Of a stretch of DNA of 64,000 bases, positions 47,071 through 58,049 are shown in pieces (within the stretch, counting starts at the first letter, position 1; each line of letters starts with the position of its first letter). This stretch comes from Lunularia cruciata (taxonomy: Eukaryota; Streptophyta; Marchantiopsida; Lunulariales; Lunulariaceae), in NCBI GenBank assembly GCA_948567375.1, contig OX419760.1:21452001-21516000 (forward strand). Reading direction: 5' to 3'. The notes under the pieces were generated by a model, which did no database searches, was not told where the DNA came from, and was given only the letters and a program-made list of their open reading frames with translations. The position numbers and the translations under genes were made by a program.

Positions 47071-48660
47071 CTATGTGACTAGCAATGGGTAAATCATGGG
47101 CTTCTTGAAGGTATACAAGTCAAAGATCACCTTTAGCTGGAACATAGATCTGGTCTCCATGGAATAAAAGGCCCTCCTTGATGGAGAAGGTGTTGACTCC
47201 TTATCGCATGCCGTAAGGCAACCATGTACTATTTGGAAGAAGGGATCTTGGTGTAGAGTTGACTGAAACTTGTTTTGGACCTTGGAGTCAACTGACACTA
47301 TCAAAATTGCCGTTGTGATGAGAGGAAGAGACATCAAATCAGGTCTTCGTGATAAAGCATCAAGGATGACATGGAACCCATCTAGTTTGTACTCAAGTTT
47401 GATGTCATACAATTAAAGTTGTTCCTCCCATTGATGATGTTGACTCTTCATGTGTTCCAAGTGTAAGATCTGCAACAATGGTTTGTGATCAGTTTGCATG
47501 ATCACTTGTTTCTCCAAGAGGTAATGCCTCCATACCTTGGTGGCATATACCATTGCAAGTTGTTCTCAATCTTGAGCAAAGTAGTTTTGTTCAGCCGTAT
47601 TGAGTCGGCGAGACACAAAGGCAATGGGTGGAGTCCATCTAGGAATTCTTGTTGCAGAGCGGCTCCAATTGCAAAGTTAGAAGCATCAAAATCAACCACA
47701 TAGGGTAGTTGAGGATCATATGGTTGAAGAATGGGTCTTGAAGACACCATATGCTTTAACTCCTAGAATGCTTCTTCATGCTTGGTGGTCCACTGGAAGC
47801 TCAAGTTCTTTCCCAAGAGGTCAGTCAATGGTGCAGCCACATGAGCATAATAATGGATGAACCGTCAGTAAAAACTGGCCAATCCATTGAATGCCCATAC
47901 TTTTGTAGCATCTTTTGGGGTAGGCTAATTAGTAATGGCCTTTATTTTCTCTTCTTCCATCTTAATCCCCTCTGATGAGATCTTATGACCCAAGAAGGTA
48001 ACCTCCTTTTGCCAAAAGGCACACTTCAACTTCTTGTAGTAAAATTTCCATTATTGTAGTCGTCTTAGGACTTCTCGCACATGATTCACGTGTTCTGCCT
48101 CTATCTTACTATAAATTAAGATATCATCCAAGAACACCACCATGGACCAATCCAATAGTCTATCCAACACTCGATGCATTTGATCCATGAACACTACTTG
48201 AGCATTAGTGAGTTTGAAAGGTAGAACTCTCCACTCAAAATGCCCATACCTTGTACAAAGGTAGTCTTTTGCACATCTTCTCTATCAATAGGAATTTGCC
48301 AAAAGTCGTTGTGAAGATCCAACTTGGAAAAGTAGCGTGCTCCACTTAGTTGATCAAGCAAGTCATTGATCCGAGGCAAGGGATATGCATTCTTCATGGT
48401 TTTCTTATTGAGCCCATGGTAATCAATACAAAAATGAAGTCATGCATCCTTCTTTGGAACAAATAGTACCGGTGTTCCCCAAGGAGAGGTACTATGTTGT
48501 ATGAAGTCCTTCTCTAACAGCTCTATAAGTGTTGTTTGCAACTCCTCCAACTCCTTTGGTGAGAGCTGATAGATCAGTCTACTCACTAGAGTACTCCCTA
48601 GAAATAACTCGATCTTGAAGGGCATACCTCAATCAAAGGGTAATCCCTTTGGCAGATCAT
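47071..48660 (-). pseudogene. Reverse transcriptase and RNase H (family B copy 2)
   Basis: The segment 48440-48625 gives YQLSPKELEELQTTLIELLE and [17 protein letters not shown]. The segment 48194-48397 gives MKNAYPLPRINDLLDQLSGA and RYFSKLDLHNDFWQIPI. The palm continues near 48100-48160 with the plus-strand complement of FLDDILIYS. RNase H is at 47502-47750 (VVDFDASNFAIGAALQQEF). Breaks occur near 48200 and 47900. Confidence 0.9.
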
Positions 48661-48780
48661 CCAGAAACACATCTGCAAACTCCTGAACTATCCAATCAAC
48701 CATTGCTTGATGAGGCTCTTGGCCCTCCTCTGATTTTTCTGGTGCAATCGGCTTGATCCACACCACAAATACAGACTTAT

Positions 48781-48960
48781 CTTCCTCCAAAGCTTGCTCT
48801 ATGGCTGCTTTACTAACCAATTTCCCTTCTAGGGACTCATCTCTCTTCCAAGCTTGCTCCATGGTTGCCTTCTTGGCAAACTTCCCATCTTGGGACTCCA
48901 CTCCCTTCAAGGTTTTCTCTATGGCTACCTTCTCGACAAACTTCCCATCTTGGGACTAAC
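48781..48960 (-). repeat. 60-bp in-frame tandem repeat between protease and reverse transcriptase (copy 2)
   Basis: Three 60-bp units start at 48781, 48841 and 48901, with the same motifs as 25541-25720. They encode 20-residue units such as SQDGKFAKKATMEQAWK. The shared array dates from the family's ancestor. Confidence 0.93.
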
Positions 48961-49400
48961 TATTCTTAGGTGTCTTACTCAGAGGTGCCAAACAACCTAA
49001 TCAGAAATTCCTACCTTGGTGTTGTACTTGAATTTGGCGTCGGGTCCAATCAAATTGAAACTTATGACGTTCAAGCCAAGGTAGACCTAGAATGATATCA
49101 TAGTGTAGAGGTGCCATTACAAACCTCATACACTCCAAATACTCCTTCCTAATCTTGAAGGTAATAGGATGAGAGGTGCAGAATGCAAAACCCTTTCTAC
49201 CATCCGCCATCATCAAACTACTCCCAATCATTGGCTTGATAGGAATACCCAATTCCTTTGCTACTTGCATAAACATGCAATTCTCTGAACTTCTAGAATC
49301 AACCAAAATCCTACAACCCCAATTAGATATTGTACCTTGCAAGTGAAGCAAACTTGTATAGGTCAAGCCTTCAATCCCATTGGAACTAATCGAGCTCCCA
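48961..49400 (-). pseudogene. Aspartic protease (family B copy 2)
   Basis: The minus-strand ORF 49001-49366 reads CRILVDSRSSENCMFMQVAK. The active-site DSG has become DSR, which would inactivate the enzyme. Downstream SSLMMADGRKGFAFCTSH and DIILGLPWLERHKFQFDW are conserved. The corresponding position in copy 1 still has DSGSS. Confidence 0.9.
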
Positions 49401-49409
49401 ATGGGCGGC

Positions 49410-50440
49410 TCAAAATCTCCTACTGGGATTCTTTGTTTCCCTGATCATTTGGTTCCACAAACTCCATCTGGGCAACTTGTCAAGGTCGCACATTCCTAAG
49501 TGGACATTTACCAATGCGATGTCCACCTTGGTGATAATAAAAAAAACCTCCATTTTGTCGCAATCTTTCTCTATTTGCTGCACCAAGTGGCCTCCATTGG
49601 ATAGCATCAATCTCCATTGGTGCTAGTTCTTCCACCCATACGTATTGCATTGGTAATTTTGGTGTAAGTCAAGGTCAAGACCAAGTTGTTGCAATTGAGG
49701 AATCAAAGCGCTCAGCCAATTGCATGGCTTCTTCTACATTTTTTGGTTCTCGCATGGTCACCTCCAATTTGGTTTGTGACTTCAATCCCCACACAAATCA
49801 ATCCAAAACTTCTCCTTCTTGTATATCTGGAATTTGCATGATGATGCTTTGAAATTGTGTGATGTAGTCTCTTACGGAGCCAATCTGCTTCAACTCTGCC
49901 AATTTATCTTGTGCGGCTCGGGTGGCATTTATAGTTTGAAATTGACCAAGTATTGCATCCTTGAATTCTATCCATGTCAAGATTGGTGCAACAGTCTGTC
50001 GTTCAGCTTGCTCCACTCAGAATCGCCACCAAAGTTTTGCCACACCATCCAATTGGCTAGAAGCCAAGAGAATCTATTTTTGTTCATCTTGAAGATTGGT
50101 GGCTTCAAAGTAATGTTCGCAATCAAACACAAAATTCTCCACTATGCTCAAAAAATTCTTGCCTTCAAACACCTTGGGTTTTGGAAATCAAATATGATCT
50201 TCTCTATCTTGGATTGGCACTCTCTCTATATGTTCTCATTGTTGTTGGTCTCGTTCATCCAACAATTGAGTAAGGTGCTCAATTTGTTGCTGCATTGCAA
50301 GGATAACATCCAGTATTTCCACCATAGCTACTACTCTATCCTACTACTTCCAATTTATCTAATTGATTAACATAGATATATCACGTCCACCTTTCTCCAT
50401 AAGTGACAACCGGAAGTATCAAGGGTTCCTCAGACACGGT
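49410..50440 (-). pseudogene. Gag (family B copy 2)
   Basis: The segment 49798-50016 reads QAERQTVAPILTWIEFKDAI, then QFQTINATRAAQDKLAELKQ, a retrotransposon gag region. Further upstream FEGKNFLSIVENFVFDCEHY is readable in another frame. The zinc knuckle near 49500-49545 has lost its first two Cys (FFYYHQGGHRIGKC). Stops and shifts abound. Confidence 0.83.
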
Positions 50441-50546
50441 GATCATATGTAGAAAATCATGCCTAAGCGTGAGGTGATGAATTGTGTGAAGCGGTGCTTG
50501 GGTAATATCTGGACATGAAAAGCCCAATGGTTTGGCGGAAGTGGAT

Positions 50547-50917
50547 AGGAGAATAGAAACTCACATTGGGACTCTTGAATGTGGGAAAACTCCAAATGCC
50601 TGGCATGAGCTTTGGCTTTGGTATTTATAGATAGCATACAAGGCCCTTGAGAAGCTTCTCAAGAAGCTTCCTCAAGCCACTTTCTTAGAGTGCAAGCCAA
50701 GTTAACTAGGAAACTTCTCAAGAAGCTTCCTTCTAGAAGCCGTCTACTTGAAGTGCAAGCTAAGCTAGTTGGAAGCTTCTAGAAGCTACTTATTTGAGGT
50801 GCAAGCTAAGCTAGCCGGGAAGCTTCCTAGATACTTCCTGAATATTCTAGACTAATTTGTCTTATGTGCTACTTCGTAAGCCCAACTAACTTCATAGGTA
50901 AACTCCATATTGTTACA
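50547..50917 (-). repeat. 5' LTR of family B copy 2, inner edge deleted (371 bp)
   Basis: It aligns with the other family B LTRs from AGGAGAATAGAAACTCAC to the end TTGTTACA. Compared with copy 1, the stretch from TTGGTGGTCC through the primer-binding site and the first about 40 bp of the LTR is missing. The TATA box is at 50622-50629, and GAAGCTTCTAGAA is at 50772-50784. Confidence 0.9.
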
Positions 50918-50922
50918 TAGAA

Positions 50923-52125
50923 ATTCCATGATGAAGTGACCTTTATTACTAATGAACCATCACAATCAAGAATCCTTTGGATTAAATCTATTATGAGTGG
51001 GATTATTGGTGATTCTCTCTTTTTGTAGTGCACAAAAGGTGGTGACTCTAAACCCTAAACCCTCTTTTGGGAGTGGTTTTTGCCCAAGAGTTTAAATAAG
51101 CAATAATATACAACTTGTGACATTGTGATACTTTATTTTCATTTCTAGTCATGTCCAACCCATATCTTCAAGGAAACAACATGTTCTTACCAATTATATT
51201 ACAGTAATTCAACACTAATTCACCATAGTACCCTTTGAGACAGTCACCCAAAGAGTTTTCAATGCACAACAAACTCATAACACCATTGACACTTTCCCAT
51301 GAAGAGACTTTTCCTAATGGTGATGGACCCATTGTTTATGAGGGTAACATTGATATTATTATGGGGGAGATTACATGATAATATGATTTTATGCTTTATG
51401 ATATATGACCTTATATGCATATGTATATGTGCATATTTGATTTGATTGTATTCCTTGGTGATGTGCATTGTGTTTAATTCATGATCTTGGGTTCTTAGTT
51501 TGCTTCTTTATGCTTTCTTGTGTGATGTGCCTTATTTTATATGCATAATTTATAATATAATTTACCCATTGAAATCTCTACATGTCAAATTGAAATCTAC
51601 GTATGTCATCCAAAACCTAAACACAACACACATACATGTTATGCAAAACCCCCATGATGCCGTAGCAAAAATTGATATCTTCATTAGAACCTAAGCCAAA
51701 CCAAAGCAAGACTCTACTTTCCTAGCAGAATGCAAGCAAGCACTTAGCAAAACCTGAGTTTGCTTGCAAGACTTGCACAAGCATTGGACAATACCTACTT
51801 TTTGGTGAGCAAAACCAAAGAAAAACCCCAATTTTTGGCAAAACTTGAGTAACAACAACACAAAACCAATGTTTTTCCCAAAACATGAGCAAGCATGATG
51901 CAAACCCTACTTTTTCCAAGGGCAAGAAAACACCACCTTTAAGCAAACTTATAGTGAGACAATAATAACAAAATATAGAAACTCAATACCATATTTTTAC
52001 TCTAGTAAAGAAATGGAGTGTAAACACACTATTTAGAGTAGCAAGTCACTCTTTTACACTAATCAAGAGCACTTGCACTACAAGGAAAGGAAACATTGCT
52101 AGCACTTGATTTACAAGGTAAATCA
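50923..52125. other. Host-like non-coding DNA
   Basis: It contains CTAAACCCTAAACCCT (two telomere-like units, about 51048-51063) and many GCAAAACC motifs around 51600-51930. No gene or array is recognised. Confidence 0.4.
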
Positions 52126-54060
52126 CTAGTACTTGAGTTGCAAGGAATGTATTGAGCAATAATTCATTCCTCTACATTGAATTACAATTACATAAATCAT
52201 TATTACTTGAGTAGCCATGAATGCATTATGGCTAGCACATTTAGTATCATTATTGTAACTCTCCACCGGCTTACTATCTATACCTGTTGTTATACTTGGT
52301 GTAGTATATGCATTGGACATGATACTCATTGTGCTTTTGATTTCTTTGGGTGTCTTCCCCACTTTTGCTAATTCTAAAATCATAGCATGAAACATCTTGG
52401 ATTTTGAGGTCATGTATTCAATTCTCTTCCTCTCTAACATGGAAAATAAATCTCTCTTTCAAGTTTACTTCTAACTTATCCATCTTGGCAACCTTTTGTG
52501 CTTCAATTTCAGCCAATTTAAATCTCTCTTTAGCTTCAATTAAATTGCTCCTCAATTTGGTTATATTTGAAAAATCTTATACAAAAGCCAAGATAATAGT
52601 AGATGACGGTGTCTTTGCAGTAGGTGTATTTGTTCCTATTGAAGAAGAGTGTGTCTTAGCTCCATAAAATTTTATTTTATTTTGAGATTCAATCTCATGT
52701 TCTCCATCACTATCATGCTCATGGTCTCCACCTTTGTCTTTATATGCTTCTTGTGGTGGTATTTCATCTACAAGAATAGTGTAATACCATTAGCTAGAAA
52801 AATTATCTAGAGGTGAAAATTGGATTAGTAATATCCTTAGACATGTTATACATGATGGTCTAAGTAGATTAGATAGAGGAGTAACCAAGGACTAGAGGAC
52901 TTCTACTAATAGATTAAAGGTTGAAAATATACCAAAAACTTCATAGCTAAATTTTGGAGGCCTAAATGAAAGAATCAGGCCTTGAAAAATAGAATGTTAC
53001 CTCCCCTTAAGGGAAAGGGCATTGTCTCCTTCTCCCTTTCAATTTTTGTTGTTGAGATCTTTCCCACTGCACCTCTTCCATGTTGTTCTAAGTTTCTTAC
53101 ATAAATATTCCCTTTTGTCAAACATGCTTGACCAAAACAAATCAAACTATGGTTGGCATGTCACCAATTCATGTATCTAATCTAAAAGTGTAGCTCCCTT
53201 GGAAGCCATCCTCTTTGCTATGTAATAAAGATAGAGTGCTCCTTTGGAGGCATTGGAGTTTTTGGGAATTCAAATCTTGTGTGCTTCTATCTTTGGATTG
53301 TTACATGCAATTGGTTGAGATGGGAAGTCTTCAGAATCCAATTTTGATCTACTCTCTTCCACTTGCCCCTACTCATTATACTCCTCAAAGCCATGAGAGA
53401 ATGTTACATATGGAAATGACTCTTGAGTGCTAGCAACAGAAAACCCTTGTGTTGGCCATGTCATACTTGGGTGTTTTTTCCAAGTGTTTCTTCTACACAA
53501 ACCTCATATGAGAGTTCAAATGTAACTTGAGATCCTATTTTCTCATCTATTACCGTCTCACAAAATTCATTTTCAACTCTTAAAGATACAAGGGCAGGTG
53601 GAGAAATATTAGCTCTTGCATTGAATAGACGATCCATTCTTGCATAATGTGAACATTGATGATTTAGTGTATCTTCAATGATCCTCCATCCTTGTTTGAG
53701 TTCTTTCTATGTGAGTCCTTCTCCCTTGCACTTGTCCTTCCAATTTTTTGGAAGCCTTATATGAATCCATGTATCAAGCCCACTTCTTGTATAATCTTTA
53801 TCCATTCATGGATTTGGGAAAACCTTTTCCAAACTCCACAAGATAGGTGGCCATGTAACTGAAGGCATTACTCTTTTGGACATGTTTCTTATAACTACCT
53901 CCATAGATTTGCTTCAAATGATACAGGTCCCCTAGATAATTCAAAATTTTGACTATAATGGTGAGATGCCATTCTAAACGTATCTTCATCTACTACTTTT
54001 GATTTCAAACCAAATGAATGTTCCAATGGACCTGAGGAAACCATGTTTAGAAGGTCTTGA
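52126..54060 (-). pseudogene. Unknown plant coding relic, split by an LTR
   Basis: On the minus strand, fragments in order read TFRMASHHYSQNFELSRGPV, SYMATYLVEFGKGFPKSMNG, WIHIRLPKNWKDKCKGEGLT, ELKQGWRIIEDTLNHQCSHY, ARMDRLFNARANISPPALVS and ENEFCETVIDEKIGSQVTFE. After the LTR insertion (52780-53305) come VDEIPPQEAYKDKGGDHEHD, AKERFKLAEIEAQKVAKMDK and KSKMFHAMILELAKVGK. The last part is charged and helical. The conserved aromatic and charged pattern looks like a real protein. I do not recognise it. Stops and shifts make it a pseudogene; a transposon accessory protein is possible. Confidence 0.5.
52780..53305 (+). repeat. Family A LTR, short form (526 bp)
   Basis: It starts TGTAATACCATTAGCTAG and ends GGATTGTTACA. 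It has one copy of the 156-bp unit. The flanks AATAG and TGCAA do not form a target duplication. It sits inside the unknown coding relic on the opposite strand. Confidence 0.88.
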
Positions 54061-54957
54061 AATTCCACTACAAGAGATATGATGCAATGGTAGATTTTTT
54101 AGGAGATTGCAATTGTTGATGGAATAGAATCTAGAGTGGAATCAAATGAAATAGAACTCAATACTAAAGACATAACTCCCACTTCAAGAGGAAGAAGCTA
54201 GTTCACTCTATGTTTGCTACTACACTCAACTTCCAATTCTCAATTCCCTACAAAGCTAGTGTACTTACTTTCTCTCTACACTCCCCAAAATAAATGACTA
54301 CACATATGTAGTCATATGTAGCCATAATTCAACATTTTTTATTGCATATTTTAATTCTAAAAAATTCCAACAGCAGACCATGAACTAAAAAGTTGCTAAA
54401 CCACCATCAATTTTCATTAACAATTTTACCATGGACTCACAAAACTACTCAAAGAAGTGAGATTTGGAGAGAGTGCCAAGGGAATCCCTGGTTTTTATTT
54501 CATATTAGTCAATTTGAATCAGAGGTATAGGGGCTGCAATTCAAATTATACAAGGAGTGTACATTTTCCATGTTATGTTGATTTTGGAACTCATGTGGTA
54601 CATAGTCCACTATCTCAAATCATATTTATAACTTGATCATTAATAGTCATTAGAAGTGGTTCTTGATTTTTGTCCCATAAACTTTAATCTTGTACCGCAT
54701 GTGGGAGAGTGGAAATGATCCATAAAGTAGGAGAGGACTTGTAAAAATTTTATGCATGTTTCCTTTCCTAAGGAAAAAAAATTGACAAGCATTCTGAAAA
54801 AACTTTACAATTATCTTTATCTTTCCATCACCAATAATTAACATGTAAAAGCCAATTTTTAAACCCTCTCCCGTGTCTTGGGAAATACAGAGAGGCACAT
54901 ACTGAGATTGCAACAATATAAGGATCAAAGGAATGTTCTAAGCTTACTTCATTTAAC
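54061..54957 (-). repeat. Probable 3' LTR and flank of copia copy 2 (edges unresolved)
   Basis: On the minus strand, CTTAAGAGGAAG (a purine tract) is followed by TGTTAAATGAAGTAAGC at 54958 reading leftward. This is a typical start of a copia 3' LTR. I cannot find a partner LTR, so the left edge is unknown. The ORF 54650-54928 is not supported as a gene. Confidence 0.45.
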
Positions 54958-56260
54958 ACTTCCTCTTAAGATCATTTTTTTAGGACCAAGTTGTTTTAAG
55001 AGTTTTAGAAACTTTTCTCTATGCAAGAGCTTAATGAAAATATCAGCCAATTGATTTTAATTATGTACCCAAGTTGTACATAACTGTCTAGATTATATAT
55101 TCAGAGAACAAATGAAGTTCACTTGCACTTCAATATGCTTGGTCCATGCATGATGAACTGGATTTTTAGCAAGGGTAATACTACTCATGTAATTTAAGAA
55201 AGTAACAATAGACTTACTTTGCATCTCTCCCAAAATCTATCAACATTTGAAACAATCAAACAACTTTTTGGATTGCATTACAAAATCCATGATACTCAGC
55301 CTTTAAAGAAGAGAGTGATGACATAAGTTGTTTCTTGCTTTGACAAGTCATAGCACATCCATCAGTTAGAAGGGAAAAACTTGATTCTATCCACCTAGTT
55401 TCCAACCCAATCAACAATTATAAAACCTGTTAGAGTTTTAAGAACATTTGAGCAAAACTTTAGACCATAGAATGAAGTACACTCAAAATACCTTAGAATC
55501 ATTTTAGCAGCCTTGAGATCCCTAATGCATTGCTTTTGAGTTCTCCATGTGTTGACTAAGCATATCAATTGCATATGCAAGGTTTGGTCTAGTAGTAAAC
55601 ACCAATGTAGAAGCTTTCAAATATGGCTTCTATAATGTGTTCTATCCACTACTTCATCAATTCCAGAACCTGGTTCCCACTCTTTAGCTAGCACTATAGG
55701 TCTGGGTATAAGTTTATAGTGCTCCATATTACACTCCTTGAATTTCCTTCTCTTGTACAATATTAAGAGCATCTCCATCTCAAATTAAGTGAATACCAAT
55801 AACAAAGGTAAGCAATCTTAAATCTATTAGAGGCAAGTTGATACTTAACATTCATGACAGACTTTTTCATCCTTTCTACATAGAGAAAAAGGTTGACTCC
55901 TCCAACCTCAAAAATAATAATATGAAAACTGGGATAACCTCTTGTAGCTTTGAAAACTTTCTCCTTTAGGTGTTGATCCTTGTGAACTAAGCTCTATCAG
56001 CATGTTTCAATCCATAGAATGCTTTGTAAAATGTTCAAACTTTCTCTTTGTTCCCTAGCACTTGAAATCCTTCTATTTGCAGCATGTATACTCCTTCTAG
56101 GATATCACTCTTCAAAAATATATGCTAGATATCTAGTTGCAAAACCTTCCACTTTTGGAGCTGAGCAAGGAGCAATCTAATAGAATTCATCTTGGCAATA
56201 AGAATGAAGCTTTGACCATAATTATCACCTTTTGTTTGCAAGAGCCCCTTTGCAACAAGT
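54958..56260 (-). pseudogene. Copia reverse transcriptase and RNase H (copy 2)
   Basis: The minus strand near 56100 reads VLQLDI, then HIFLKSDILEGVYMLQIEGF, and FYKAFYGLKHADRA, the conserved copia reverse transcriptase blocks. RNase H is seen as TSFYGLKFCSNVLKTLTGFI, then DWVGN. The 3' end reads ADIFIKLLHREKFLKLLKQL just before the putative LTR. Stops are frequent. Confidence 0.86.
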
Positions 56261-56799
56261 CTTCCTTTGTACCCCTACACCAAACCATCAGGTAGATACT
56301 TAGTCTTGAATGCACACTTGGTACTCATCATCTTCTCAAGAAGTAGAGAGGTGAGTGACCAAATTTATTATTTTATCATCATATTGCATACCTCTTTCAT
56401 TACTTTGAACTACTTCTTAAATCCCAAAGCATATTGAAATGGTGTGAAGTTCTTCATTGTCCATCACCTCACACATTCATAAGTTAGCCCAACACATATT
56501 AGCAAGTCAAGCTAGAGGTTTTGTGACTTGAGATGAATCTCAAAGCTTGGTGACAAGAGACCAAGCTTCAAATTGAAATCCTCCTCTAGAAATAAGACCT
56601 TTGGAAATGAGACCTCTAGATCAATTGCTTCAAAATGAAGAAACTCAAATTGACCACATGACATGATAGGAGAGTGGTTCTATTTCCTTAGCTTAGACTA
56701 AGAGTTGATGTCTACCTTAGTCTCATCAAAGATTACATCTTGACTAATGATAATCTGATTGAGTTGAGGTAGTAAACTATAGCCTTTGGTCTAGTGAGA

Positions 56800-57800
56800 G
56801 TACCCAATGAAGGTGCACACTTTGGAATAGTCATCAAGTGATAAGATTAATGGAAAATGTACATAAGGTTTGCAACCAAACACTTTAAGCTAAGAAAGAT
56901 CAAGTTTCTCATCAAAAAAGGCTTTCTCAAAGCTCCTACCTTCAACCACTTTGGTAAGATTTTGATTAAGAAGGTTAATCGTTATATTCACATACAAGTT
57001 TTGAGGCATATCTCCATGTTTGAGTAGGTATTATGTCATTTTTTCCATAGATCAATTCTTCCTCTCCACAAAGCCGTTTGATTGAGGATTTTAAGGAGAA
57101 ATAAATTATCTTGAGGTACCCCTGCTCCTATAAAATGAATGAGCCCCCTTTGATAAGAACTCTCCTCCTTTATCACCTCTAACTACACTAACTCACCTTG
57201 TAGTTTGTAATTCAATGTTGGTGATGAACTCCTAAACATTAAGGCTTTGCTTTTCTATGTTAGAAAATACATATGTTAGAAATCCACATTTTCTTTATAG
57301 AAATAATCAACAATCAGGAGGTGGTAGGATGTAATTCCCAATGAGATTGGGTAAATAGGTCCTACAAGGTCCATGTGTAGGAGGTTGAAACTACTTCGAC
57401 TTAAACTCTTGGGAAACTTTTCTTGACATGCTTTCTATGCACACAAACTTCACAAGGACAATTCTCAAAATATAATGAAGTGATTCCAATGTCCTTTGTA
57501 TCCTTACAAAGGACCAACATCTTAATTTTTCTCAAGTTTCTAAGTCTCCTATGCCATAACAAGGTATTTTCAACTATTTTTGTATTAAGTACAAGGCTTG
57601 AACCTCAAGCTAGATCTCTGCCCCCATTACCACACTTTGCTTTTACATGTCAGTCTAGTCAATATTATCATAATGATTTACATAGAAGTTTACTATTTTC
57701 TTATCAAAAGTAAAGTGTGCACCTTATAGTTGGTTCATATTTTTTTAATGTTGTACAACACTCCAAAAATTATGGATCATTCTTTGTATGTAACAAATAG
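56800..57800 (-). pseudogene. Copia integrase (copy 2)
   Basis: The minus strand near 57060-57190 gives VVRGDKGGEFLSKG, then NPQSNGFVERKN. This is the integrase core, with the catalytic Asp region and the terminal Glu (VERKN). Stops interrupt the stretch between them. The segment lies between gag and reverse transcriptase, as in copia. Confidence 0.84.
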
Positions 57801-58049
57801 AAGTGAGGATCCAAGTCTTACCATGGAGAGAGTTGGAGGTACATATCACCTTCACAAAGGTACATATAACCTTCACCTTGTACTTTGTGGCCATCACCAT
57901 CTCTAAGGCTATTATGAGCATGGATTCCACAAAATAATTGACAATTTGAAGTGAGATTATTAAAAGCATTAAAATCTATCCAGCAAGGTTCTTTTGCTAA
58001 TGTTACATTCAATGTTATGAAGAAAAATTGTACTTGAGGAGTTTTTAAA

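Larger units (their letters stand above)
45371..50917 (-). mobile_element. Complete Ty3/gypsy chromovirus, family B copy 2 (5,547 bp)
   Basis: TAGAA at 45366-45370 and 50918-50922 is a perfect target duplication. Domain order on the minus strand matches copy 1: gag, protease, 60-bp linker repeats, reverse transcriptase, RNase H, integrase, chromodomain. The inner edge of the 5' LTR and the primer-binding site are deleted. The left LTR starts at TGTAAAAGACC, seven bases shorter than copy 1. The coding region is broken throughout. Confidence 0.94.

Noticed and set aside
51045-51065. Telomere-like CCCTAAA repeats as an interstitial telomere
   Set aside because: Only two units; chance is sufficient.
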